Shown: positions 47,113 through 58,737 of the stretch, piece after piece | Numbering within the stretch: the first letter of the stretch is position 1 | Layout of the letters: every line of letters starts with the position of its first letter | Assembly (NCBI GenBank): GCA_033980235.1 | Contig: CM067070.1 | Location: 11,912,046 to 11,976,045, forward strand | Source of the DNA: Diadema setosum | Lineage: Eukaryota > Echinodermata > Echinoidea > Diadematoida > Diadematidae | Length of the DNA: 64,000 bases | Direction of reading: 5' to 3' | Notes under the pieces: generated by a model | What the model saw: the letters and a program-made list of their open reading frames with translations, nothing else | The model's database searches: none | Told to the model about the DNA's origin: nothing | Made by a program: the position numbers and the translations under genes

Positions 47113-48082
47113 CAGCAAAAAAAAAAAGAAGAAGAAAGTAAACACTTTTTCGAGTTCGTAATATTCATAGAAGATTTTGATCAAAATCCATGTATTATAT
47201 ACCATATTAAAGGTAATCTAATTGGTTATCAATCTAGTAGGTCAATATAAAACGAAACTTTACGCATGAGTGAAAACACTTTTTTTTTGTCCTCCAAGGC
47301 ACAAAAGTAAAAATTGCAAAAATTGACATATTGTCTTTCATTTGCAAATGCCCTTTAAGATAACAATGACAACAAAAGGCCATTTTAACACAATGACAGA
47401 CATGGATGATATAGCAAAACTAAGTTTTCATTCTCTTTATCTCTTTACAACTTCAAACAAAATCAAAGTGGGAAATTTAAGGGGAAATAAGAATTTTCTG
47501 TCAACTCAAACTTCAAATGGGAGTAAGGGCACAAACATGATTAAATGCGCAGATAATCTTTATTTGATTTATTCAGTTCAGTCATTTAAGAATCTATGAG
47601 ACAAATCAAAAAACCATATATAATTAAATTTTTTTTCTGATTTGAGAAATCAATTCAAAATCCTACCATTTTCGTTATCATTGCTTCTTCTCTCATTTCA
47701 CTTGAATTTGGATTTGACAAAAAATTCTTCGTTTTCCTCCATTATTTTTAGCCTTTATTGATCTTTTGGTCTTCAGAGATATCATAAACATCACAGGTAT
47801 ATTTTTGCAACTGAATTCATGTTTCTTATTGTTCCATGGAAGAGCATTTATGAATGACATCTTGTTCATTTTTGCAACTTTTACTTTTGTGCCTTGGAAG
47901 AGAAAAACAAAGATGTGTACTCATGCGTGACGTTTCTCTTTTTATTGACTTACCATTTTGATAGCCAATTAAATTACCTTTCATATGGTATATAATACAT
48001 TAACATCTAACCAAAAATTATATGAGAAATATAAACTTGAAAAGTGTTTACTTTTTTCCTTTTTTTCCTTTTTTTTTTGCTG
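47113..48082. mobile_element. 970-bp foldback DNA element
   Basis: The ends are CAGCAAAAAA (47,113 onward) and TTTTTTGCTG (to 48,082). Inside, AGTAAACACTTTT (from 47,137) is inverted at about 48,040-48,052. Other matching blocks are TATATACCATATTAAAGGTAAT on the left with its complement near 47,975-47,995, CGCATGAGT, CCAAGGCACAAAAGTAAAA with TTTTACTTTTGTGCCTTGG, and GAATTTTCTGTCAA. The arms run for about 440 bp each and look roughly 75-80% alike. There is no transposase frame, so it is non-autonomous. Superfamily and target-site duplication are not determined. Confidence 0.8.
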
Positions 48083-49090
48083 ATTGTTCTTCTAGTCATT
48101 TTACTTCAAGTGTATTTCAAAACAATCACTCCCTGTGCAAAATAAAAGAAGATAAATAAAAGTCCCTCGGTAAAATAATCGATAAAGACATCTCGTAGAT
48201 CTTTAGCTGTGGCTATCTCAGCGATTATGACGCGTTGCCTTTTATCCAATAGGGCGCAGGATGTTTTCGTGTGGCGTTTTTTTTTTTCTTTCTTCTTAAT
48301 TTGTTTTGTTTTGATGCACACGTGACTGTGACGCACTGATTAGTCGCGATAGAATGACGATTTGGCTCTTAACATGCCCAATACTCGGAAACCTAAAGCC
48401 TCAGAACGGACAATTCGCCTGATTCCTATGAAAACCACGGTTCAGCTGTTAACTTTAATCCCAAGATTGTTCGAACACTGCAAGGAAGAACATTAAAACA
48501 ATTACTAAGCATATCACTCAAACTTAAAGTAAACAAGGTACAGCGTACATCCGCATCGATGCCTTCTTTTTTAATAAGAATGGCTAGGTCTGACAAAACA
48601 ATATCAATGCTTAACACAAGTTTCAAGTTTTCATGAATAAAGCAAGTTTATGAAAGAGATTCACTCATTCCTCCCTATAGATTTTCTATAAAACATAGTG
48701 CATAATTAGATATCTGAAGTCTAAGAAACCTGAAAATCTTAAGCTTCATTTTCAGGGAAACTTGGTAATGATGTTAATAACCCTATTGAATAAAACACCA
48801 AACGTATGTAATGATTGAATCAGCCGGGAGTATACTTGTTGCCAGTAAATCAAGTTTTAATTGCTCAAGATATCAAAGACCATCGTAACAAGGTTTTCGG
48901 CATACGGTAATTACAGCTTTTATTCATCGTCGGCATTTGATTGTTAGTGATGCGAGCGTATAATTCTTAGAAGTTTGATTAGCAATGATGAATATTTATA
49001 ACCTATTCTTTTTGTCTTAGTCAATTTAATTTACAGATTGCGTGTCTATGCAACAGACAATATTATCGGGCCTAGTCTTCCTTGACGGGG

Positions 49091-49091
<1 letters not shown>
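48083..49091. other. Non-coding stretch, nothing recognised
   Basis: Unique AT-rich sequence without domain-bearing frames. Confidence 0.4.
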
Positions 49092-49161
<70 letters not shown>

Positions 49162-49203
49162 CGTCGCCGCCGCCATCGTTGTTGTCGTTGTTGTTATTGT
49201 TGT
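49092..49203 (+). repeat. (GTT)n microsatellite with GTC/GCC variants
   Basis: About 23 GTT copies (49,092-49,161), then a GTCGTCGCCGCCGCCATC variant block and more GTT. Confidence 0.95.
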
Positions 49204-49961
49204 ATATGACGTATATAATTATGATACCGTTATCAAAATAATATAAGAGGAGAATACTCTATATGCTCAGTCAAGTCCTTTTCGATTGATAAAGCAAAAA
49301 AAAAAAAAAAGATTCAGTAACCGTAAACTGCAATTAAGTCAACAACACATTAAGCTGGTGAAAGGAACGCATACTTTTATCACTGTTGATGAGTATCATC
49401 AACCTCGATCGTCTGATGAGGATTCAAGACACTTTACTCGCAATGAATATGCATGAGGGAGGGAGGTGAGGCAAGGTGTCAACCAAATACAGACCTACTA
49501 TCTGGCTATTCGAAGGAATATCCCACTATCGGTGTTGAAGTTGTTAGAAAAAATGAATATTTAATAAGTTATTCATTCAAAATTTCTAAGCGCCAAACTA
49601 ATGCGATATGGCATACATCATGAAATGTCTGTTCTATGGAAATATCAAAAAAAAACAACCGGTATGTTAGTCACTGTACGTCGCGAGAAATAAAAAGGCG
49701 TTTCAAAGGTGCTGATAATGTTTCGCTATCGCAAGAAAAACGGGCAAACACTCCCATTGGGTAGATTTGTGCAAATATCCGGCGGTTAAATGTTATAATT
49801 GGGTCCTCCAAATTCTTGATTTGAAGAATCTGAAGGGTTGTGCACGAAACATTAAGTGCCTAGATGGAAGTGTGGTGCATTAAGACACGCAAACAACCCG
49901 ACGGTTGAAAAGCAAGCCAACGAATGCAATCGATATTGAGTACGTGTGGAAAATGATACAC
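49204..49961. other. Non-coding stretch with a small palindrome
   Basis: TTGATGAGTATCATCAA at 49,386-49,402 is a perfect 7-bp inverted repeat around GTA, and ATGAATATGCATGAGG follows at 49,442-49,458. Both resemble transcription-factor sites, but nothing else supports regulation. No gene. Confidence 0.35.
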
Positions 49962-50004
49962 ATTTGTCTGGTTGGTGATATCTCACAGCACCAACCAGAC
50001 AAAT
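49962..50004. repeat. Perfect 16-bp-stem hairpin
   Basis: ATTTGTCTGGTTGGTG (49,962-49,977) is exactly complemented by CACCAACCAGACAAAT (49,989-50,004) across an 11-base loop. Too short for a MITE and too isolated to assign. Confidence 0.8.
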
Positions 50005-50919
50005 ACGTATGCCGGTAGCTTTTTGCGACTAAATCAAACCAGAAAATATTCGTATCACGTGAGCAGTATGTGTGCCCTGAGGTCGAGTTTGTGTTACCGG
50101 GTTATTTGAACGCTTCTTGAGCTTACATTAATTTTACATCACTGTCACTTTGTCTGTGTTTTCAAGAGCAATATATGGACTAATAATGCTTTTAGTTATT
50201 ACATGTCTGAATGATATCGAATTGGACACTTTACTTTTGTTAAGAAATACCTGAAATTTAGCGGAACTTTTATCAAAAAGAAAACCATACAGACCAAGGA
50301 TTATGCTCGGCATCCTGCGTAGAATGAACATAGCAAAAAACAAACAAACAAACAAGCAAAAACAAAAACTGCAAGAACATTAAGACTGCTCTTCGAGAAT
50401 TATATTTGTGATGAAAGAGTAGAGCGAACTCTCTATGGCATAAAGTGTCAAACGTTTGTGTCAGCGTACACTCTGAATTCTGCCGCATAACAGATTTCAC
50501 TTAATAGTGTTTACAAAGAGATGCGTTGTGAATCACCATTAAGCCGGGTAGGCTGTGTCAACTCAAGGGTTTCCGCATCGTGTCTTTGCTCAGTGAATCG
50601 ATGACATTTGAACGGTTGCCTGGTGTCCCACACCATCATGTGGGTAAAAAGAATGAGAAAAAAGGACACCAAAGATGATTAAAGGAGAGACACATTGTCA
50701 AGAAAAGCTCAAGACATGTTTCGCCCTAAAGCAACGAGCCGCAGCTCACAAGGACGCGTCATTCATCCTTCAGGAGACAGAGCGTGTAGTAGAGAGAAGA
50801 TGCGACAAACGGAAAGGAATGAAAACAGACAAACGGAAAGGCAAAGACAAACGACAGACGGATAGACAGAAATACATGGCCGTAGATCTAGATAAAGAAA
50901 TGAAGAGATATATAGTCAC

Positions 50920-51060
50920 ACCCGTGTCTATAGCGGCCACCCAAGGGAGACCAAAAATGTCTGTTACAGACAGGTGACCACTATAGATTTTTAACAAGCT
51001 TTTTCTCTCGGAGGGAATTGTTTTTAGGGTCGTATATACGGCAGGTGGCCGCTATAGACA
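50920..51060. repeat. Repeats of the GGTGGCCGCTATAGACAGG motif
   Basis: CTATAGCGGCCACC (50,928-50,941) faces AGACAGGTGACCACTATAGA (50,967-50,986). Two more copies follow in the same orientation as the latter: GCAGGTGGCCGCTATAGAC at 51,041-51,059, and AGGTGGCTACTA right after it. This looks like a small palindromic repeat with duplicated ends. Confidence 0.55.
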
Positions 51061-51099
51061 GGTGGCTACTAAGATTGGTTAGATTGAACATGAAGAGAC

Positions 51100-53444
51100 G
51101 GAGTAAAAGGAAGAGGGATCGAAGTGCGAAGACGAAAGTCAAATTAATAATGAAATAAAAGTCATCTTGAAAGATAAGAGAAAATAATGGATTTTCGGAT
51201 GCGATAAACTCACGTGGAGCGAGGCGTATACTCAAGTTTAACAAGGATACACATCCGGAGAGAAACTGTTGCCGGAAAAAAAAAAACCCCAAAACATGTT
51301 GTTGTTGTTGTTGTTATTGATGATGTTGATGTTGTTGTTCTACATTCTTACTCTGGTGTCAATTTCCCCTCCAATTTGGTCCAAACATTTACGTCACTAT
51401 TCCTTCCTTCTTTTTTGAAGGGAGGGGGGGGGGGGAGGGGTTACTGTGTCTGGCTTCATTCTCAAGGTTCAGGAATAATGAGGTATTTCTCTCTTTGTCG
51501 TTTTGTTGTTACACCGAGGGGGGTTGTTTGTTTGTCACAAGCCACCTGTACCTTTCATTAATTTCGTCATGTTTTCTTTGTTTCGTGGTTTGTAGGGTGT
51601 GACCATTCACAAGGCCATTTAGCGGCCAATATATAATTATAATCTTAGTGTAAACATAGTTATGTAGCCGATGAAGTTGAGCTTACACTCATTCAATGGC
51701 GTGTGAATTCTGCCCAACATTGTACGCAACCGCCCTAGCTTCTGTTTTACTTCTGATTGACTTCGCTGACAAATTCGGTGGTGCCAGGAAAAAAAAAACC
51801 CAACGACAATCAAAATAGCGAAATAGATTCGTTCCTCGGTTCATTCATCCTTTGTTCCAGTCAGATACCATTTCACTCATATCGTACCAAGAGTATTTAC
51901 TAAATAACAAATATTCTAATAAGCCAGATGTGCAATATCATACCTCTGTATGAATATGCATAATACGCGTAAAGTGTGAAGTGTTTTAGATAACAAATTT
52001 CTGAAAACTTGTCACACAACTGAGAAGGATAGAGAGGATAAGCTTTTCAGTTCCGCACACGAAATGATACCCTCTCCTTGCTCACCTTGGATTCTTTTTT
52101 GTTCGCAGTGTTATGGGGGGAAACCATGGAATATACTAGATAAGTGTTTATGACATTATTGTTGTTACGAAAGCCGACTGCCAAAGGCAAGGTGATAGAT
52201 GTTGTGACAGAAATGTCAGAACCTAACAAGTGCGAAGCATGAATAACGCTTCGTATTCTAATTCGCTGCTCTGTTTTACTTACAGTTGCCATATTCTCTC
52301 CTCAGTCTTTTTGTTTCTCTTTTGAACAACAACAAGGACTAAAATACCACCATTACCTTGTTGGTTATCTGTTTAACCCATTCCTAATTGCGGGAGACAG
52401 TTGTTGTTGTTTTTTATATATATATATATTAGCTGCGTAAGGAACGCATGCAATGTGCAAGGCAACAAATGGGGCAAGATGTTGGCAATTAATGCAGTGT
52501 TAATGCCCACAGCCTGTGTCTGTGATGTCACGCAAACACTCTAAAATGCACAAGGCATATCTGGATTTGTTATTGGAATCCTTTTCCCGGATGCTGATAT
52601 TTGCGTTTCCTGGGTAACGGACTAAGGTAGATATGTCCTTTAAATAGCATCTATTCTTCCCACCACTCCTACCTCTTACCTTTCTCAGACCATTATTTAC
52701 CTGTCCTTTGTGGTGCTATTATTTGTACAATGTCCTTCTCCTTTCCTTCAAGGGCTCTGGACTTGCCCAGGGATACCAGCTTTGGAAAAGACTATTGTTC
52801 AGGAGAGTACTTCACACCTTCGGGCCAGGCCCGTGTGGTACATTCAGTGATATGTCCACTATCAAACATACCCAGAGTATTAATGATGTTTTGTTTACAT
52901 TGGGCCTTGCATCTTAAGTGTCCGCTGCAGCTAAGAGAACACAACAAGAATAATCGGGACCAGTTGTCAGTGATAACCTCATTTTCTTCTTAAAAAGTAG
53001 GCGTAAATGTCAGGTCCTTCGGAATTTGTCCACTTAAATCCTGGGGTAGGGACGTTCATCTTGGCCCCAAAACTACAATTACACACAGTCTGATGCTCTC
53101 GCAAAAGGCTGATGAAACGGACATTCTGGCTTGTGGCTTACTTATTAATCAACGACTATCCATGATATATGATACTTCTTGCAAATTGAGATAATGCATA
53201 TTATTTACTCACCTATTCATGTTCCTTACTTGCTAACAATCTGTTTCTCATCAATGGTGACTGAATTTCATCATTCATAAAAATCTTTAGTTCACATTAA
53301 GTTTCAGAGATCCGCTCTACACTTTAATATTGCTTGTCCTATTTTCTCTTGCTGTCTCTCTGTCATTTTACCTTAATTTGCCTCATCTCGTCATCCAATA
53401 GACATAGCGAAAGAAACTTCACTCTCTGCAAGCTCTGGATACGG
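51100..53444. other. Non-coding stretch, no supported gene
   Basis: Contains (GTT)n at 51,298-51,340, a G-rich run at 51,419-51,440, a short (TA)n at 52,414-52,430, and a GC palindrome CGGGCCAGGCCCG at about 52,820. Frames up to 115 codons have no domain. Confidence 0.4.
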
Positions 53445-53810
53445 TTTAAAGGGGATGGCTAGTAACCGATCAGTAGGAATCAGTGGGAATGCTGAGGGAT
53501 GATTGTTCCAATCCTTGTGGGATTCATTTAAGAGTACATTATATATCTACTGTTGTGTGAAATTTATTTGCTTCAGAACGGTCTCATATTCAAGTAATGT
53601 GCAAATTAATGTCCCGTCACTGACCAGGCACGCTAACCTGGAAACATTAAACTGCACATTACTTGAATATGAGACCATTCTGAAGCAAATAATTTTCACA
53701 CAACAATAGATATATACGTGCTCTTAAATAAATCCCACAAGGATTTGGACAATCATCCTCCAGCATCCCCACTGATTCCCACTGATCAGTTACTAGCCAT
53801 CCCCTTTAAA
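53445..53810. mobile_element. 366-bp palindromic MITE
   Basis: The ends are TTTAAAGGGGATGGCTAGTA (53,445 on) and its complement TACTAGCCATCCCCTTTAAA (to 53,810). The arms extend inward almost to the centre: GATCAGT, GATTGT.CAA, GTGGGATT, TTGCTTCAGAA, GGTCTCATATTCAAGTAATG and its complement. The arms are about 170 bp each with roughly 88% identity by eye. A small central stem is CCAGG/CCTGG. TTTAAA at both ends would be compatible with a TTAA or TAA target site. No coding capacity. Confidence 0.9.
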
Positions 53811-55229
53811 TGTCCCGGTCATGGAAAAGAACTTTATGCCTGATAGGAAGGGGTCGCATTTTTTAAGGAGAATTTGCATCAGTTTGTATAAAAATGTAAT
53901 GTTTAGTCTTCAACGGAAGTGGAAGAACTTTAATCAGAGTGGATGACTTCATACAATAAATGTGTGTGAGTACAGCTATGTTGTCACAAACATATTTTTG
54001 CTGACCTTTCATAAAAGGGTGAAAATGAAACGATCAAACTAAATAGCACTGCGTTTCCCGCATCATCACAGAGGTTCGAAGCCGTTATTGTTAGGATTAC
54101 ACGAAAAGGAGCGAGGACTTTATACAGGTGCGTTCAAGTCAGAACGGAACAGAATAGCTGCAGCACTTCTTGTGCTTTGGACGATAAACCCTGGTTTCCA
54201 TGGAGATAAGAATCAAGAGGGACGTCCAGACTGATCTCACCGTTTGACAGGATAATGATAGAGGATCTTCGCTCTGATCGGCTGACCGGAATAGTCAGCG
54301 TGACTCTTGTCAGTGCTTGTAGACAACAGCGTTAATCCGTCTTGCAAGATTCGAAATAGCTAAAGAACTTGACAAGAGGGGTTAATCCGGCTATTAAACG
54401 TACAATCCTTCCATTGAGTTAAAACTCAGTCTCATGAAATAAGTCAAAATTATTTTTTAACGTCCTACTCGGTTCCCGTATATCTCTCGCTGAATGGCGG
54501 AAGTTAAAAGAATTTGGAGTATCTGGTAAGGAGTACTAGCGCCATAAAGAGGGTGGTATAGAGTAGTTATAAGCTGCTGAAGTCAGATTACGAGGCCTGG
54601 TATTTAACGGGGGTTGGACGTGAAGGTAGCATTGTTTAAAGGAGCCCTATCCTGGCTTTCAACTCTTGCCTATTTTGACCATGGACATGAAAATTACTCA
54701 TCCAGATCTCAATGATGTGCCCTCTCTACTAAACTTACCTTTTATCTAAAATATGTTTCAAATATTTCTCTCTTGTAAGATTTTCTGTGTGACATGACTG
54801 TTTCAGGGGGATGTGTGAATCCGCATGTGAATTATATATGAGATCTTTATATTCAGAGCAGCAGAATCGTTCTTCTTTAATCTTAAGTCAAAACCCTACA
54901 ACAGTGATCATCCTACTATATGTTAGCGAGGGTTTGCGTGGTCAAAATATTGCATTTACTCGACGATTTCATAAACGCTTTCAAAAGGTACAGACCATCA
55001 ATATTTAGATGATCATGTCTGTATTCGAGTTTTTTCTCTGACGTGCATTCATGAAGCAAAATGCATGACTATTGTTAATACGATGCACATCTCTGCATCC
55101 GATCGAAGATTTAAACGAACATCTTCATTTTTTTTTAAGTTGTGTATAGGCTCTTTGCCAATATGGGCAAGTGATATACTATAGGAGACATCAGATACTG
55201 ATGCCATATGCATTTAATAATAACATATG
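53811..55229. other. Non-coding stretch, nothing recognised
   Basis: Unique AT-rich DNA with a few short frames without domains. Confidence 0.4.
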
Positions 55230-55600
55230 AAGTTTGAGTCCCCACGTCATACTTAAGTTGTTTCTACAATGGGCTATATAGTAAAAATGATAATAACAAT
55301 ATGGAAAATGTATATATTGCTTAAGACAAAGACGATTCGATTACAATTAACAAAAGAGAACAAACATAACTCACTCGAATATAAATTACCCACAATTGCA
55401 TAATCATCACTTTTGTTCTCTGAAATACATAAATTTTTAGTTTCTTTTGGAAAATATCAATGGAGGTGGAGGACTGAATATGAGTAGGGAGGTTGTTCCA
55501 GAGATAGGGGCACAAACAGAGAAAGAGCGGTCGCCATATCTTCCAAGTTAAGAATCCATCCGACATTGTGTCCGACCAAGGAACTCCTTGGTCCGACACT
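55230..55600 (-). mobile_element. Degenerate LINE RT C-terminus, minus strand
   Basis: On the minus strand the frame ending at 55,321 contains YLWNNLPTHIQSSTSI followed by FQKKLK, the standard end of a LINE reverse transcriptase. Just upstream the neighbouring frame reads YGDRSFSVCAP, which belongs immediately before it in intact relatives, so a frameshift separates the two parts near 55,513. A short AT-rich 3' UTR follows toward 55,230. This differs in sequence from the 39.6-kb copy, so it is another LINE family. Inactive remnant. Confidence 0.7.
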
Positions 55601-55619
55601 GTTGTTGCCTGTAGCGAGT

Positions 55620-56272
55620 AGGGACTACGTACATGACGTCATCAAAAGGATGTCAACCATTTGACCTTTACTGATTGTGTAAAAATCTTGACCCGTTGCC
55701 CCTAACATAAGAGATTGCGGTCAAGGAGAGGCCCGTTGCTTTTAAATATACTCAGGGTTCATTCATAGTTCAAGCAATGTCAAAGGCATAATACGCGAAG
55801 TGCATGAGTGCCCTTTATACCCTAAGCAGGACGTGAGTTTTTTGTTGGTATTTTCAAGGTTTTCGTTTCGTTTGAGGGTATTTTTTTTTTTAGATGTAAA
55901 GGATTGGATGTTGAAAAAGGGCGGGCGGGGTGGGATAAGTAGGCGGTAGAAAAAGATTGCGAACTTGCAGTCCTGAAATCAAATACACCAAGGAAAATTA
56001 CATATAGTCTAGATTTAAGGTGTTCATTTAATTAGAATTCCATTAGAATTCGTTAGAATTCCATGGGAGTGGAGAGAAAAGTATAAGCCTCCTGTACCAT
56101 TCTCCTGTCACACTTCGAAGTCTTTCTACTCGAGGGTTTCACCTTTCCAAACACAAAATAGAAATGACAATGAAATAGACATCTACATATATACTACCAT
56201 TGAAATTGTATGTACATTACACATTAAGATTGCCAACATACTTGAAGAAAGATTATTCTCCGAAATTTTCTC
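55620..56272. other. Non-coding stretch, nothing recognised
   Basis: Unique DNA with a triplicated ATTAGAATTC-type motif at 56,031-56,062 and a T run near 55,883. Confidence 0.4.
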
Positions 56273-56355
56273 CTCAAATTTTCGGCGTCCTACGCCTTCT
56301 TCAGGAGTCTTGTCAAGACTGCTAAAGAAGGCGTCTAGGACGCCAAAAATTTGAG
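56273..56355. repeat. 83-bp hairpin with GGCGTCCTA core
   Basis: Arms 56,273-56,301 and 56,325-56,355 are near-perfect complements (CTCAAATTTT, GGCGTCCTA, CGCCTTCTT). The loop folds again (AGTCTTG, T, CAAGACT), so the whole 83 bp is one long hairpin. The loop of the 14.7-kb hairpin shares the AAATTTTCG..GCGTC..CGCC pattern, hinting at a related element. Confidence 0.8.
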
Positions 56356-56359
56356 TCTA

Positions 56360-57249
56360 ATAAACTCATGCTTTATTGGCCACAAATGAGGCACTATGTA
56401 TTTCAATTGCTCGCAGGTATCAATTATTATATCTTTACATATCACATCTCAATGTTGCATGTAAGATATGATGGACTATGGAGAGAGAAACAGGATAAGG
56501 AGTAAAGATTTAGAAAGAGATCGAGGAAGAAGAGAAGAAGGATTAGGAAGAAAATAGATAGGAAAGACATTAATGAAAATAGGAGAGATTGTGTGAGAAG
56601 GAGAAGGTGGTATCCTCATTGTAGTTGATTGCTTTTTAAATGCGCATTATTGCCCATTGTGATTTATAAGAAACTATCAACGTCCCTACGCCACAGGTCT
56701 GTTGGAAAAGAAGGCCTCGAATAATAAATCCACTTGTTGCAATACTCCTAACTACGAAATTTGCCACTCGTCTTTGATACACGAGGAATACCCACAAATA
56801 CTGGCAAAATAGAGATATAAATCCCTTTGTGGGAACCCGCGTGCTCTCCAAACCGATCAATGGGCAATCGACCCGGTGGAACAAAGGTACCCGATGGATA
56901 GCGGCCTGGTCTCAATGGTTGGTGCTAGGTCCCCGAATATCAATAGGATTAAAGCCAAGCTTTGAAGAAATATTCAAACGGGCATATCTAAGTATTAACG
57001 ACACGGGGAAACATATGTCAATAATGAACAGGATCCAAACGTTAAGGGGGGCTTGTAGTGATAATGTATTCGTGAATGTGCAATTGATTGTCTTTAAAGA
57101 GAATACAAAGTTTTACGCATGTATACACGTGTAGATGGCGATGTAAAAGAAACTGGGTAAAGAGTGGTGGGCAAAGTTTCGCATGACTTGATACCACTGG
57201 AGCAGTAATGGCTGCCTGTTTTTATACAACGAGAAACGGGCGCTCTGGC

Positions 57250-57253
<4 letters not shown>
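56360..57253. other. Non-coding stretch with a purine tract
   Basis: A purine-rich block lies at 56,478-56,620 (GAGAAGAAGGATTAGGAAG). The 101-codon frame at 56,829-57,134 has no recognised domain. Confidence 0.4.
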
Positions 57254-57290
<37 letters not shown>

Positions 57291-57307
57291 TGTGTGTGTG
57301 TGTGTGT
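57254..57307. repeat. (GT)n microsatellite
   Basis: About 26 GT units with one GG interruption. Confidence 0.95.
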
Positions 57308-57309
57308 TT

Positions 57310-58692
57310 TAGTGCTGTCAGACAAACAACAAAACGATAGGTGAGAAAGAATGATGAGCGATTAGATGCTCTCACCGACATTTCAACAACAACAAAATAT
57401 CGACAAAAGACACAATCGTGTCAAACGTGAAAATATTCAAAAGTCGGACATGTTAGGTCGTTTCATAAAGTGATGGGGCAATGTCAAATGGTACAATGGA
57501 CATGACATGATAAAAGGCATCTCCATAAAATCTCCACCTTCTGAAATGGCTACAGGCATATTAGCCACATTGAGTTCAAGAAGAGGTGAACAGAAGTACG
57601 GCATTTCTGTAGCAACATTCTATACCCAAATGTACAAGGCATCTGCTTTTTGGTTCGAGATTTCCCGAAAACTGAAGCATCATCATCACGATTGTTGATG
57701 TCATCGACAAAATAGCATCCTAGTCCCCGACATTTGTGCGGGTTCATCTCTATAAGACAAAAAAAAAAGACAAACAAGAAATGGAAATCATTATAAATCC
57801 AGTAATGGTTGCGGGTTCTTGCTAATGGCATAATGTACATCATGCTGTAAGAAAGGAGTGCAATATTTTAATGCCCGAACTGCCGATACTAACCAATTGC
57901 GTGTGTGTGTGTATGGTTGAGTTTGCACGTATGTCACATACTTATACTTGATTGTGAGTGTATTCAAGCATCATGTTCGACATGAAATTAAACTTTTTTT
58001 CAAAGTGATCTTCCATATGCACGTGAGAAAGAATTCTTTCCAATTACATCTAGCCTTAATCGGTTCGCAGATCACAAATTTATTTTCTTTTCTTCGGTTT
58101 GTGAAATTTCTTCACTAATTCAGGAACGGTTCTTACGTTTTGTGTTCAGGTTACCACTGCCTAAATGGTGTCCTAATTTTGATGGCGCTGATGTGAGATT
58201 AGAAAAAAAAAGTGGCTAGCAAAGTCCGAATCGATATGAGAGAACAGGATATGAAAAATTCCTGTGCTATCAATACGTGACGTTGGTTGACTGTCGAGTG
58301 CGTAATGCTTCTGTAGAATTCCTATGTAGTTGCGGTATAACGGGGCGGTGATTATTGTGTTCCTTCAATAGAGGATCGCTCCGTTATTGACTTTTCGCAG
58401 TGGTTTCGCTGCATAAACTGTTCATCGAATGAAGGAGGAAATCACCAGAATCATTCATGGAAATTTAACAGCAGGATGAAGATATTGCAATGTCTGTAGG
58501 TCAGTCATATGTGTGAGCGCATTACATTGCCATTTGGTTTTTCCCATGAGTTAGATTTGTTTCCGAGAAACGTTGCTGTTTGGTTGGTTGGTTTTTCTTG
58601 TCAATCTTTGACCCGTGCGGTATAGAGTATTGACTTCGCCACATAGAGTGGGTCAACGGAATTCTACAAATATCGACGTCTTTAGCGCGCGT
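57310..58692. other. Non-coding stretch, nothing recognised
   Basis: Unique AT-rich DNA with short homopolymers only. Confidence 0.4.

Positions 58693-58734
<42 letters not shown>
58693..58734. repeat. (CA)n microsatellite
   Basis: About 21 pure CA units following a GCGCGTG stretch. Confidence 0.95.
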
Positions 58735-58737
<3 letters not shown>

